From Onchidella celtica (Eukaryota > Mollusca > Gastropoda > Systellommatophora > Onchidiidae): DNA of 64,000 nt. The stretch covers positions 80,423,186 to 80,487,185 of the forward strand of contig OZ007567.1 in NCBI GenBank assembly GCA_963931925.1, in the 5' to 3' direction. Both the position numbers and the translations under genes were made by a program. The notes under the pieces were generated by a model that was given only the letters and a program-made list of their open reading frames with translations, was not told where the DNA came from and made no database searches. Positions 49,025-60,971 of the stretch are shown piece after piece. The number at the start of each line of letters is the position of its first letter. Position 1 is the stretch's first letter.

Positions 49025-52000
49025 GTAAGGTGTTCCATCATCACGATTCAGTGATGCATGGAAAAGGGTGGACGCGTTATTACCTATGCATTTAGGATAT
49101 CAGCATATGCATGCATTGATTTTATTAACAATTTTAATGAAAAAGCAAATGTCCACCGCATTACTTGTAATAGCAAAGTTGTTAAATTTGTTGAGGAGGT
49201 ATTATGCCTGCTTCTAGATCAGCTAAAAAACGACGAAAGGAATGACACATATTATATTATATATAATAGAGTCTAGATCTAGGGCATCCTAGGCCTAGCA
49301 GATCGTTAAATCGTGACTGCACATAGTTGGTAGGTCCGGTTTGTAAAGGATTACTCGATCCAAGTTTCTTTGTCAGGCCATGAGTTTAACGAAGTTTAAT
49401 GAGACAGCCCCCTCTATGCGGAAAGTCCCTAAATTTAAGACCATCTTCAAACTACTGATTTTTTGGCATATTTTTGACACTCTCTCCTCCCCCATTAATT
49501 TTACACTTCAGTATAGCTACATATGTCCATGCTAAAGCCTTGATGGCTTGAATTGGCTTGATGTCTAAAACCTGTAAAAAATAAAAGTGAAGAGGCATTT
49601 TGCATGGATTCTTGATTGTTCTACTGTTAGAAACATGATTTTCATTTAGGCCTAATCCAACACTGAATTTAACTGAATTTGCTGAAAGAAAAGTAGCCCG
49701 CAGCCCCACCCCACCCCTTAATAGATCTATACCTACCAAATTTTAATTCATTGTAAGAATAAAATGTAACCATAGTTGAAGAACATACTTGTACTCCCCC
49801 ACATAAACTTAAAATGTATGCTGGAGTTGTTTATGGATGGATCTTAATCCCAAAATGGATTTATTACTAGCCTTCAGCTTACTCAAATCACTGTCTTGTT
49901 TCATAAAATAAATTTACTAGTCACCTAATTATAAGTCAGCCTCAGTCCGTAAACCATAATACAAATCCATGGCCTTCTGATTATATCCCCAAGTCACACT
50001 GAGTGTGGTACTGGTAAGACTTAACCCTCACCCTGCGAGGGGCGGCAATTGTCGGTATTTACCCGCAAGCGCTCACGCCGCACGGGCGGCAAAAGTCGGG
50101 AAGGTCAAGCTGACCGCACCACACGCAAGCTGTATTTTCACGCATCAGGTCACTGACCTTTTTGAGACGTAACCACCGTGTTATTGTTCATTAGTATCTC
50201 TTCTAAATCCAAGGCATTGTGACATGGACATGTTAACCAGTGAACCACTGGTCGGAATCACAAAGACTAAGCTTTCAAAGGCTCTCCCCGCACTTTCAAA
50301 AGATGTAACATCGACATGCGAACTGTTGCTCAACAAATTTGCAATATTATCTCATTTTTTCACAAGCTGACCACCATCTGGAGTTGTCTGTATCTAAGAA
50401 CCAATCAGAAACAAGCTCTGAAATAATCTTTGCCCCAAATGCCCACATTGGTTTAATAGTATGTGTCAATCAGGATGAAACCATTTGTGTAGGGCTTGGG
50501 AGGGCGTGGCTAGTTATCATGCTTTGTTCTCATGAAAACTACAGCTGTCAGTTTGGAATCATAAGTCAGATCATTGGTTAGAGACTGACAGACTAAGATT
50601 TTGCTGGTTAATTCATTATCAAGCCTGATAAGGCATAGCTCGAATGTTTTCATACCAATCAATAAAAAGTGAACCACGTGGACAGCGTTTGTGGTCATCG
50701 CATAGCGGCACGGGTCAGTGACCCCAGATAAGGTTCTCCGTGAGTAAGTTCACTGACGGGGCAGCGGGCTTTACGGGTAGCACGTGGGGTATGGGTTAAA
50801 GTTTTATAAAAGGCTCATCCAGTTGAGGACCTCCCATAGCGAGGGAGAATTGAATGCTGAACTGACTAAATGGACTTGGAGTTGGGCTTTGCCCCAAATG
50901 CCCACATTGGTTTAATAGTATGTGTCAATCAGGATGAAACCATTTGTGTAGGGCTTGGGAGGGCGTGGCTAGTTATCATGCTTTGTTCTCATGAAAACTA
51001 CAGCTGTCAGTTTGGAATCATAAGTCAGATCATTGGTTAGAGACTGACAGACTAAGATTTTGCTGGTTAATTCATTATCAAGCCTGATAAGGCATAGCTC
51101 GAATGTTTTCATACCAATCAATAAAAAGTGAACCACGTGGACAGCGTTTGTGGTCATCGCATAGCGGCACGGGTCAGTGACCCCAGATAAGGTTCTCCGT
51201 GAGTAAGTTCACTGACGGGGCAGCGGGCTTTACGGGTAGCACGTGGGGTATGGGTTAAAGTTTTATAAAAGGCTCATCCAGTTGAGGACCTCCCATAGCG
51301 AGGGAGAATTGAATGCTGAACTGACTAAATGGACTTGGAGTTGGGCTCGATCTGGAAAGCACAGTAATTCTAGAATAATATTCAAAGGGTAATCACTGAT
51401 TATTTGATTATGAGGAAGCCTCTCCCCTGGATGTGTGGAAATAATCTGAGAACTTTTCTATCATTCAGTGAATCGGCAAGGATTATTGAATCCAGTTCTC
51501 CAGAAAACACACAAACCGTTCGAAGTTAAATGGGGCCAAAGTGAGAAAGATATTAGGTGAACAAACTTGAAAGAAATTTATGAACCCTATCTCCAATCAT
51601 CAAAGCTTCTGTAACCCTTCATCCTGACTGTAAGTGTACCACTCAACTCAAGATAAACTGATATAATGGTAATCATCCTCCCTCCCCTATCATTCTGCAT
51701 CCTTTGAACAATTCTGAAACATTTTCAAGATAGAGAACACCATCTGTTACATGATTACTGATGGGACTGTATCATTCAGGGACAGGAATTCGCAGGAAAT
51801 TCCGGATTTCTAGATTTTTAAAAATCTTTTTTTCCTGAGTATACATTGTTTTGTTTGTTGTCAAATATTATGAATTGGCCATAGTGTATGTGTGTATTGA
51901 GTTTGGAAGTGATGCATTACTTCAAAAGTTCAGGACATTTTTTTGTCCCCATCCCTGATCATTATTTGTACACTGTGACAGTGATTGCATTGTGTTGCAG

Positions 52001-54163
52001 TGTTTCTAATTTAGAAGATCCAATGTAGAATTTTATGTTTATAGGGTACACAACAAAATGCAGAATAACTTTACAAGAAGGGCAGACTTCATTGGTAAAT
52101 TGGTATTTATATCATACTATTCTTTACATTTTAGAGTACAGACATCACAATTCATACTCAACTCAAAGTAGAAGGATAGCAAAACTATTTTTTATTGTAA
52201 ATGAAAGCTTTACACTTCCACATATTTTTGTTTGAACACAATATCTATCTACAGGATCTCTGTTTCCTGTGGGATTACAATATAGGATCTCTGTTTTCTG
52301 GGGGATTACACTCAAAGTGCTCAGCATCCAGTTAACTTGTGTTGTTTCTTACTTTCATATCCACAGACAAGAATGCAGTGTCTTGTGCCAGACCCAAAAG
52401 CAGATTACAGAAGTGTCGTAGATGCTCTGAATAAAATAGTTCGTCATGAGGGCATCAAAAACACTGTCAGAGGATTTAGTGCCATGGCCATAGGTGCAGG
52501 TCCAGCTCATGCTTTGTACTTTGCCTGCTATGAGAAGGTGAAGCATGTTCTAAGTGGAGGGAAACAAGGAAATCATATGGCGCATGGTGAGTTTGCTTCA
52601 GAGCTTTATATAAAATTTATCAATGTCAAAAAACAGGTTGAAAACATTTGTTTCAGATAGCAATTTAATAACATAGTTTATTATTTTGTTATTGCCTTAT
52701 GCATGAAGTAGTAGGAATGTACCTGTGGCTGTATTGATGTTTTTGATAGCTTTATTTTACTTCATACCAAGGCAGGGGTTTTGAGTCTTTTCTGATTTGT
52801 TGCTTTTCAATTTTATCATGCAATGTATAATTATATTGTAATTTAATCTGCTGTTGCAGGGGTTGCAGGATGTACAGCCACACTTCTTCATGATGCAATA
52901 ATGAATCCAGCTGATGGTAAGGCTTTCTTACATTTCGTCCATGCTGTTATTTGTCCAAAATCCCATCCCACTTTCTTCTGCTTCTGTTGTTATCAAATAT
53001 TCCTATGGTAGACTGGAGAGTGCGGTGTGGGATGTATATATTGGCTTCTTCAATACAAAGTTTGATAGGGAATAGTACATGGTGTATTATTTGATCCTTG
53101 TATTGAAGACCAAACTTTAATTCCCCAAGCAAAGCTACAGATTAGATATTGCAATGGATGATTGGTATGGGCTGTCACAGCATAGAAGAGTAATCTTCAG
53201 AATTGAAATGTCTGCCTGTCTCCTTGTTTATGGCAAAAACAAAAAAGAGAGAGAGAAAAAATTGTATGTTGCAAAACCTGCACAAGAAACAAAACAGTTC
53301 TAAACATTACAGTGAGTCAGAAATGAAACTTGCAATGTTATGTATATTATATAATATAACTTTTTTTATTTTGAATTTATTTAACCTTCAAAGCCATGCT
53401 GCTACCTCACAGATTTTATGTTTGTTTTTTTTTTAATATTTTGCATTTCATCTTGAATGGCTGAGAAAGTGTGAAACATTGAGCAGCTGTTGCAAGAAAG
53501 TGTTGCCAAAGTGTAGAAAACAAAAAGAGGGTTTTTACATTGTAAGTCTGTTTGATCCTACATACTCAAAGTTTTTTGTTAAATGAACATGTTTTTGTCT
53601 TCATTTCAGTGGTCAAGCAGCGCATGCAGATGTATGGAAGCCCGTATCAAACAACATATTTATGCTTTCGAGACATATTAAGGACAGAAGGAATGGGTGC
53701 ATTTTACCGAAGCTACACCACTCAGCTCACAATGAATATTCCTTTCCAGTCCATGCAGTTCATTATGTATGAAATTATGCAAGACTTGCTGAACAAGGAC
53801 CGTAATTATGATCCATTTTCACACATCATTGCTGGAGCAGTAGCTGGGGCTGTGGCTGCCAGTGTAACAATGCCATTGGATGTTTGCAAAACCCTTCTTA
53901 ACACCCAGGAACATTGTGCCAGGAGTCATTTGACTTACATTAGTGGCATGGCCTCTGCCTTTCGGACGGTTTATGAATTCTGTGGCATTTCTGGATTTTA
54001 CCGAGGACTGACTGCACGTGTTATTTATCAGATGCCATCAACAGCTATTTCATGGTCAGTGTATGAATTCTTCAAGTATGTGATTCACAGACAGAGAAAC
54101 CAATTGCAAGATGACGGATACATGAGTACTGCTGTACATATAGCCACAGCCACTGCCAGGTGA
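48899..54163 (+). CDS. SLC25A37: Mitoferrin, mitochondrial iron carrier (SLC25A37/28 type), 4-exon gene
   Basis: Exons 48899-49024, 52367-52586, 52860-52916 and 53610-54163 join in phase to 957 nt, 318 residues. The three carrier signatures PxDxxK are present: PVDCVK (37-42), PADVVK (132-137) and PLDVCK (223-228), with the [10 protein letters not shown] block at 85-94 and [11 protein letters not shown] in exons 3-4. These match mitoferrins rather than other SLC25 carriers. The protein imports ferrous iron across the inner mitochondrial membrane for heme and Fe-S synthesis (established for the family). The length is normal or slightly short at the N-terminus, and six transmembrane helices are expected. 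The ATG at 48899 is the first in the exon and is followed by conserved spacing to repeat 1. Invertebrates usually have one gene for the vertebrate pair, so the symbol is by orthology. The far downstream hairpins may control its mRNA. Confidence 0.95.
49025..50020. other. Mitoferrin intron 1, first part
   Basis: About 1 kb after the exon 1 donor. AT-rich with TCTAGATCTAG words near 49272; no gene or bounded repeat was recognised. Confidence 0.4.
50025..50795. mobile_element. TTAA-flanked MITE, 771 bp, copy 2
   Basis: The same element as at 35258, about 95% identical by eye, again with TTAA (50021-50024 and 50796-50799). It sits in mitoferrin intron 1. Its right half plus downstream flank is tandemly duplicated. 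Confidence 0.87.
50428..51347. repeat. Perfect 459-bp tandem duplication
   Basis: Bases 50428-50888 recur without a visible difference at 50887-51347 (offset 459). The unit holds the right half of the TTAA MITE plus about 90 bp of flank. The junction shows only 2 bp of microhomology. It is either very recent or an assembly artefact. Confidence 0.92.
51348..52366. other. Mitoferrin intron 1, last part
   Basis: No gene. Contains a short direct duplication AGGATCTCTGTTT(T/C)CTG at 52254-52312. The introns at 52587-52859 and 52917-53609 likewise show nothing but AT-rich sequence. Confidence 0.45.
52367..52586 (+). CDS. SLC25A37: Mitoferrin exon 2
   Basis: Starts [20 protein letters not shown] right after CCACAG and ends MAHG with donor GTGAGT. 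It carries the end of carrier repeat 1 and helix 2 ([20 protein letters not shown]). The phase-1 end joins exon 3 to give GGVAGC. Confidence 0.93.
52860..52916 (+). CDS. SLC25A37: Mitoferrin exon 3 (57-bp microexon)
   Basis: Encodes [19 protein letters not shown] between TGTTGCAG and donor GTAAGG. It holds the start of carrier repeat 2 including the Pro and Asp of the second PxDxxK. It was missed by open-frame searching and placed by phase and family motif. Confidence 0.93.
53610..54163 (+). CDS. SLC25A37: Mitoferrin exon 4 (last coding exon)
   Basis: Starts after CATTTCAG, completes PADVVK and contains carrier repeats 2-3: [33 protein letters not shown] and [20 protein letters not shown]. 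The stop TGA is at 54161-54163. The residues before the repeat-2 helix ([20 protein letters not shown]) are typical of mitoferrin. Confidence 0.94.
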
Positions 54164-54387
54164 ATTGTACTAAAAGCGTTAGAGTATGTAAGTCATTTGT
54201 TCTGGATCTATGTCAGTGAGAGCTTGAACATTTTCTGCTTTGTCATCTCCCTACTACAGCCTCATTTCTTGCCTCCCTATTATCCCATGTAACTGTATTG
54301 AACTAAAGTAATATCTAACCTATTTATTCCCTGCAATCTGAAAGTAGACCATGGTTCTTCCAAAACTGTACAGAAAACAGACCAAAG

Positions 54388-54562
54388 AATAAATATACAG
54401 GCAGCAAAACATTTCGGCACCAAACATATAAAGAAGTTTTTCAGAGATTAAAACTGTTCAGTGAAGTTTAAATACATGTCAGAATTTGCCATTCTTCGCC
54501 TGAATCGTCAAAAGACAAGTGACATATTATACTTTTTACACTCTTGTGCATGTTTTAATAAA
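54388..54562 (+). promoter_or_regulatory. Candidate proximal polyadenylation signals of mitoferrin
   Basis: AATAAA occurs at 54388-54393 and 54557-54562, 225-400 bp after the mitoferrin stop. Use of the second would give a short 3' UTR lacking all six downstream hairpins; another AATAAA lies at 59145-59150. Which is used cannot be read from sequence. Confidence 0.4.
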
Positions 54563-57500
54563 ATAGGGGGTTAAATTTTTTGTGAAATATTGTTGGGCGG
54601 TATTTGATTTCGAACCTACATTGGTGTGGACAGGTATTTATTTAATGACTCATGTCTCTGCACATCCATTTTTTTCTACATTGAAAATAATATGTACGTT
54701 AGATATAGAGTCTAGTTCACAAAATAATATGTACATTAGATATAGAGTCTAGTTCACAATCATCATGAGTGTTTTTTCTGATAACAATACTTTTTAACCA
54801 GATTTGTTTTAAAGTGTTATGGTGGTCACCTATCAGTATATATCTTCCAATAACAAACTGAAACAAACACATGTAGATTTATAGTGGTGCAGGGCAGTCA
54901 TTAGTATCAGAAAACGTAATGCTGAAATGTCGTTTTTGATCTGATATTCAAAATTCCAAGAAATCATTTTAAATGTTGGTGTTTTTTACACTTGATTTTG
55001 TGAATTGTGCCTTATACAGTTATAGCCATATTGGGTTTTTGCTTACATAGTGAAATATTTTTTTTTCATAAGTTTTAGGGATAGGGTTGAACTAGTTACT
55101 AGTCTGTCTTTGTTACAACATTGTTTTCATGTTCAACATGGTCACGGGGGAGGATTGGCCACAAATTTGTAACAAAAACGTTGAGCCATGTAAGTACTTA
55201 ATTGCTTCATGGCATTATATATATATCCCCTAAGCAATTTTTACTTTTTTTTTAATGCATTTTTTCATTTAAAGGAAAAAAAAAGACAAGGGATCTAAAT
55301 AGTAGGTGCTGTAACTAGTATGAAGACTGGTGTAACTAGTGTAAGACTGGTGGTCCAGATTTTCCTATAGATCTCACCTGAACTGCATGTAAATATGAGT
55401 TCATTATTACCATGATGAGGCTCAACAAAGACAACGATGAGCATGAGATTCTGATGTCACTGGTCTTAATACGTAATGAGTCTGTTTGCTATGGTAAGGG
55501 CAGCTGTGTAGTTTGGATTTCCTGGTCGATGTGGCAATTAGTGAATTACAACGCATACAATTTAGTCATGAGCAGCTGTGACTGCAGTTCAGGTTAATTT
55601 GCAGGAAAGCATTAGGTGCATAAATTTTCATCAGCTGTGAGTGTTACATTAGCATTTCTCCCTTCTAAAATGTTATTTAGCAGGTCATGAAAACTAAAAC
55701 TTGAAGCTCTTCCCTTCAGGGTATCTGTGCATTACAGCGGTTTTTAGAGGCTACTGATTGCATCTAGCCATTGACTTTCTCAGATATTAAAATGAAAAGT
55801 TACTGGGAATTTGAATTATAAATGCAAGCAATGTTTTTCTATAGTTACTAGTATCTCGCTCCATTGTCTCCTGAACACTCCATCAATGACAAAGGTATTT
55901 AATATAGTACTTAGCATTCCATCAATAGTTCATCAGTGATGGGTCATGAATGCCTCAGAGCAGAGGCCTCGATAGAATACATTCACTCAGATCTTTGGGC
56001 AGAGTGATCACTCGCTCAGTAGTCTTTCATGAAGTGGTCAGTAGAATATTTCCTCAATAAATAATCACAGTGAGATTTTTCATTGCCTTGTTAAATGAAG
56101 TACATTTTGTGGGTAGCCTTTCCTTAGTTTTCAACACACTGGAGCAATGCCATGTAATTATTATGGTACTTTAAGCAGTATTATAAAGATAAAGGATCGG
56201 ATGCCAATAGTTGAATGAGATGCATGTTCATTTGAAATGTTTCTCATTAAATTGTCCTGGCCTACTTGTCTTGTGCTTGTTTTACTTTTACTATGTGCAC
56301 CACCATGATTATAAGTAAACATATGGGGCTTTTAACAAGACCTATCACGACTTGCAGCAGTTCAGATTTGTAGTGTGAAATTTTGAAGATTGTGCGCCTT
56401 CCTTTCGACCTGCAAAAGGTTCTGTTTGAGATCTTGAGACTTGAACTGGTGGGGAAAGGTTGTTGTTTTTTTGAGATTGTTTGTGTCACCGACTGATTGC
56501 CTCTGATCCCTTTTTTTTTCTACAAACACATGGGCCCATGTCATCATCACTTCCTGCAAAGTCATTGACCAGTGTGCACCGCACCATTGCATACACTGCT
56601 TACTGTTCTATCTATCTGCGTACAACATTCCTGGCTAAATTTTGTGAATGACCCTATGCATCTGGTTATCTATGATTACTGTTATTTTTTTTATGGGGAA
56701 TCCTTTTGGTCTGAAGTTGTGTTGTTTTTTTTCTCTAGCCATACAAAGCACTGGACAGTTACTAGTTTTAAAAGTAAAATACATGGGTCTAACCATATTA
56801 AGACTTGCAAGAAAAAGCTCATGACTCACCAGTTTGCTTTTCCACATCGTACATAATGAATAATTTGATGTAAACAGATGAATGGGGGAGGGGAGGGAAG
56901 GGATAATTTGATTGGTATGTTGTGTTCATCTCATGCATCTTTTATGATCATGCCTTTGCTGATTGCAATTGACTCTAGAATATGATGCAAGTTCGGCATT
57001 CAGTTATGATAACAATCAGCAGACAGTATAATGTACAAAAACTGGCATTAAGCCATGCATATAACTCATAACTGATGTCAAATAATACCCTTCATCCTGT
57101 ATTTCATTCTGGATGTATACTGTCACCTGATTAGATCCAGTGGAAATGGAAAATTAATGTATCAGAATGTTATCTCCTATAGAAATACAGAATGGTCCTC
57201 GCCTGACTGTATTTTGCCAAAAACAGATGTTTACATGTTCATTCTTAGTAAGTGTTAGCTCAGGTTTAACAAATGATACAGCAGAATTGAACTTTGCATG
57301 CATAGCATCCCGTTTGTCAATTATATAGTTTACATTTAAATTGAGTGATAGCTCATTAGCTGTGGCCATGATGAATGATAACTATTGTAATGGGATTCAT
57401 ATTTGGGAGCCTCATCACAAGCTGTCTGTTCTATCAAACTCCTGTCAAAGAGAAGCCCACTAAAGTCTGTCATGCATTAAATGTAAGTGTAAGGTGAGGT

Positions 57501-57605
57501 AGAAAGTATTGAGTAGGTGGTGTGTCTACTTTTACCAAAACAAGCCATTGATTGATTGGTATTATATTAGTAATTATGGGTAGCAGCTGGACAAGGAGGT
57601 CATGA

Positions 57606-58225
57606 CAGACCTGCCGTTTATGCCGGTTCAATAGGTATTTTACCAATTTTTTGGGGGGGAAATGGCTGTTTTACCGATTTTCCAATTTTAATAGAAATTT
57701 ACCGATGTTTTTCCCTGATCCCTACAGTATTGAACATACTTCAAAATTAATGCTTCGCTTACTTGCTGAGAGTTTGTTCTCTTGGTTGAGTCTAGGCTAG
57801 CCTGCACAAATTTTGCGCTTTCAATCAGATTCTTTCAGATTTGCCGATCATCATCATTATCATCATCTTTTAGATCTACACGTGTGTTTTTTTTTCAACA
57901 TTGCCTGAGTGATATTATCGTGAAAATTAGTTTTAATTTATCTAGATTCTATTCAGCTTAGTTGTACTCATACCAAGACCTGATTCAGTGATTTTAGAGT
58001 TAGATCTAGATCTAGAGACTAGTCTAGGGATCGAGGATTCAAGACTTTAAAAAAGTGTGACACGATCCGTAGATCATCTAGAAATTTTTTGTTTGCCGTC
58101 TTTTTAGATCATTCGAACTTAGATCTAGGCCTACTTAACTTCCTTGGATCTAGATATGTTTCAATGATATGCTGATTTTTGGGTCTGATCATACTGATTT
58201 TCTGGTTTGGATTGTGGCAGGTCTG
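57606..58225. mobile_element. hAT-like element with CAGACCTGCC ends
   Basis: Ends CAGACCTGCC...GGCAGGTCTG are exact inverted 10-mers flanked by TCATGA on both sides (57600-57605, 58226-58231). 620 bp, noncoding, with AGATCTAGATCTAG-rich sequence inside. The similar CCAGACCTGCCAAGTG at about 61974 may be a fragment of a relative. Confidence 0.6.
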
Positions 58226-60278
58226 TCATGATCATAATAAATGACAGTGTATTTATTTTTCTATCTAAGAAGCAGTAGAGGAAAGGGTTATATGTGATAG
58301 AATTTCAACAAGAGAATCAAACAATAGTATGGCTTTCATCATAATCTTAATAAGAGTAAGACCAACAGAGCAGGGATGATATTATTCAAAAGCTGATTCA
58401 TGTATAATACTCATCAATTTTGTGAACGTGTGTCACAGTGGCTCGTGAATTTCCATTTAAATGATGATTTTAAATTCTTGCGAATCCGAATTACAAAAGC
58501 ATTTATTACAGTAAACATTTACATGTACTTAACATAGTCTCTTTCATGTTGGCTGTTTTATTGTTTTGTTTTGTTTTTTTATTATTCTTTGCTGTGTTTC
58601 TCCTGGACTGTCTTACCTGTCAGTTATTGTGTATTATTTTGACTTTGGTTCTATATGTTAATTGTTATGTCCATTTCTTGTCCTCAGCACTGCAGAAAGA
58701 TAGCAGAGAACCTGGCCCAACTGTTGATGAACAAGTGGTTCAGCATATGTGTGGACTGTGTGGAGCATGGAACCTTCAGATAATGTTTAATTGTTTCTGG
58801 GAAAACTGAAGTGATAGTGGGTGTATTCACCTACAGGCATATTCTGTGATGATTTTTAACATACATCAAATGTAGATTTCAAATACAAGACCGACATAAA
58901 GCTTCAAGAGTGCATTATAATATCTTTTCCCCTATTTTTGTAAAAAGATTTTGAAGAAACAAGCTTTAAGAAAAATTAAGGCACAGTACACTTAAATTAA
59001 GAAAGAAATTGGAGATTTCTCGGCCGGTTTCAGTGGTGCTTGTTTTGTGTGAATACCTTTAAGATATGCAGCATAATTTATGTTCGAGTTGAAGTGAGAA
59101 TTTTACATGTTAATCTACCAAGAAAATATATAGTGGGTTAAATGACAATAAAAGTTGTGAAATAATTTTCTTTTTATTTCAAATACGGGGGTAGTTTTTT
59201 TGTGAAGAATCCTAGGATTTGGGGCTAATGTATGTAACATGAATTGGATGGGGATTACATGCATGTTGTTTTGAAGTATGTGAAAATCTAAGACTTGCAA
59301 GCTGTTTTAGCAATGAATTTATTGTTGATGAAACTCACAAACATTGTATGTCTCCAAAATCAAATTTTACATTGGGGTTGAGAAAGGAAAAACCATTGTG
59401 TTTTACTGCTTGTTTTACAATCACCAAATAGGGATCAAAGTTACTGCAACGCATCGCAGAACCCGAGCTGCATGGCATGTGGATGGAAAGAAAAGCTTAA
59501 TTTTGGTACCAAAAGAAAAGAGAAAAATGAGAACCAGAAAATTTTTGACACACAGTTTGTGATTGTCACTGACGATATTACACCAGTCATACTGAGTTCT
59601 TTCAACAAGAAAGAGAGAAATTAATTATTCAGAAAATGCAAATGATATTATTTAGAAGTTGCAGCATGTTCCATTTAGGGCCAGCTTGGCTAGAATGAAT
59701 ACAGATTAAGCCACTCAGTGGCTTTCCTTGAAGAAATATCTTCTTTATGGACAGCCAGCACTTTGTAAGACCTTTTCATTATGATAATGCTTGAGAGTTT
59801 AGCTGGTGAAAGACATCTGAGAGTAAAGTAAGGAATCAGCACACAGAGTTAATCTGTGTATATTTTGAGTTGAATGCATGGATACTGCGCCTATACTAAG
59901 CTTTATATTCTGTTTGATTGGGTGAATTGTTCAGTTTTCACGTTCTCCCCAAAAGAAGCCTAGTGGCTTTGGGTATATGTGTGGTAAGCTTAAACTAAAG
60001 AGCAATGGATTTGTATCTTGTGATAAGTGTTGCTTATCACACTGTATTTTTAATGAAGAGACTGTGAAGAGGCTGGGCATAAACAGCTGTGTCAAGTAGA
60101 ATAGTGTGGCCTAAGCTATATTGAGGCTATGTTTAGACACATAACAACCACTGATTACAGTGATTACAATGTGACATCATTAAATTTTCTTAAGGATTTC
60201 TGTGTTATTGAAAAGACAGCACAGACTTATTATCTTTTTAAGTTGTTTTTTTTTTTTTTTTCAAATATTTTGTGAATT

Positions 60279-60315
60279 ACTTGTCAAATGGAGAACATTT
60301 ACAAGTTTGTGTACA
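60279..60315 (+). promoter_or_regulatory. IRE-like hairpin, copy 1 of 6
   Basis: Lower stem ACTTGT/ACAAGT (6 bp), bulged C on the 5' side, upper stem AAATG/CATTT (5 bp), loop GAGAA. After ACAAG come 4 nt and then TGTACA. The upper stem differs from copies 2-4 by a paired G-to-A and C-to-T change, so pairing is kept. TGTACATA here also fits the Pumilio consensus TGTANATA. Confidence 0.7.
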
Positions 60316-60684
60316 TAACACCCCACAGTTCCAATATTGCTTGGAACTAGGTTGAAATTTCTCCTGTTCACCCAAGGGTTCTCAGATTTGACATCATTTT
60401 TGGATCCAGAAATTTAAAATTTGGAAATGTCAATTGCATTAAGTCTTAAATTTATATGGTGTAATGATTTACAAGAAAGAGATGTCTTTGTGCGTCAAGA
60501 GCTAACATCATATTGAACATTGTTTTTGCTTCTGGGGAACCAACCCAAGACAATGACATGTTATCTTGTGAGATAACAAAATGCAAAACAAAGCTAAAGA
60601 ATTAAGATCTCAAATTGTATTAAAGTCAGATAAATTGTCATTGGTTTTTTTTTTTTTATTGTTGTCCTAGATTTTTGTTCTAAC

Positions 60685-60720
60685 CTTGTCAGATGTAGAA
60701 CATCTACAAGCACATGTAAA
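60685..60720 (+). promoter_or_regulatory. IRE-like hairpin, copy 2 of 6
   Basis: Lower stem CTTGT/ACAAG, bulged C, upper stem AGATG/CATCT, loop TAGAA, all pairs Watson-Crick. Then 4 nt and TGTAAA, the only copy in which the downstream hexamer is not TGTACA. Confidence 0.7.
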
Positions 60721-60935
60721 GTCTCTCCTATTCTCTTATGGCACATTGTGTCAAGAGCATTTAAAATGTTTGCTTTTTGGGCTTGGACAGCCACTTAATG
60801 AATGATTACACCACAAAATATTTATATACATAGACTAGAGATTAAGGTTTTGGTATTGAGAAATGTGTTATGTTTTCTTAGGAAATTCAAAGTTGACTTT
60901 TGGAGTTGTTAACGTGACTGAATTTTGCCTGTCAC

Positions 60936-60971
60936 CTTGTCAGATGGAGAACATCTACAAGCAGTTGTACA
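60936..60971 (+). promoter_or_regulatory. IRE-like hairpin, copy 3 of 6
   Basis: Lower stem CTTGT/ACAAG, bulged C, upper stem AGATG/CATCT, loop GAGAA, 4-nt gap, TGTACA. It is 251 bp after copy 2. The hairpin is identical to copy 2 except for the first loop base, while flanking sequence is different. Confidence 0.72.

Larger units (their letters stand above)
54164..60278. other. Mitoferrin 3' flank or 3' UTR up to the hairpin cluster
   Basis: AT-rich sequence with no convincing gene. It holds a near-perfect 37-bp tandem duplication at about 54684-54758, candidate poly(A) signals and the CAGACCTGCC element at 57606-58225. Short open frames here (for example 58546-58809 and 59344-59562) lack coding character. 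Confidence 0.5.

Noticed and set aside
58546-58809. Hydrophobic 87-codon frame after a CCTCAG acceptor-like site
   Set aside because: T-rich sequence gives spurious Leu/Phe runs; no domain, no matching upstream exon.
59344-59562. 72-codon frame in the mitoferrin 3' region
   Set aside because: No recognisable domain or splice context; composition ordinary for AT-rich noncoding DNA.
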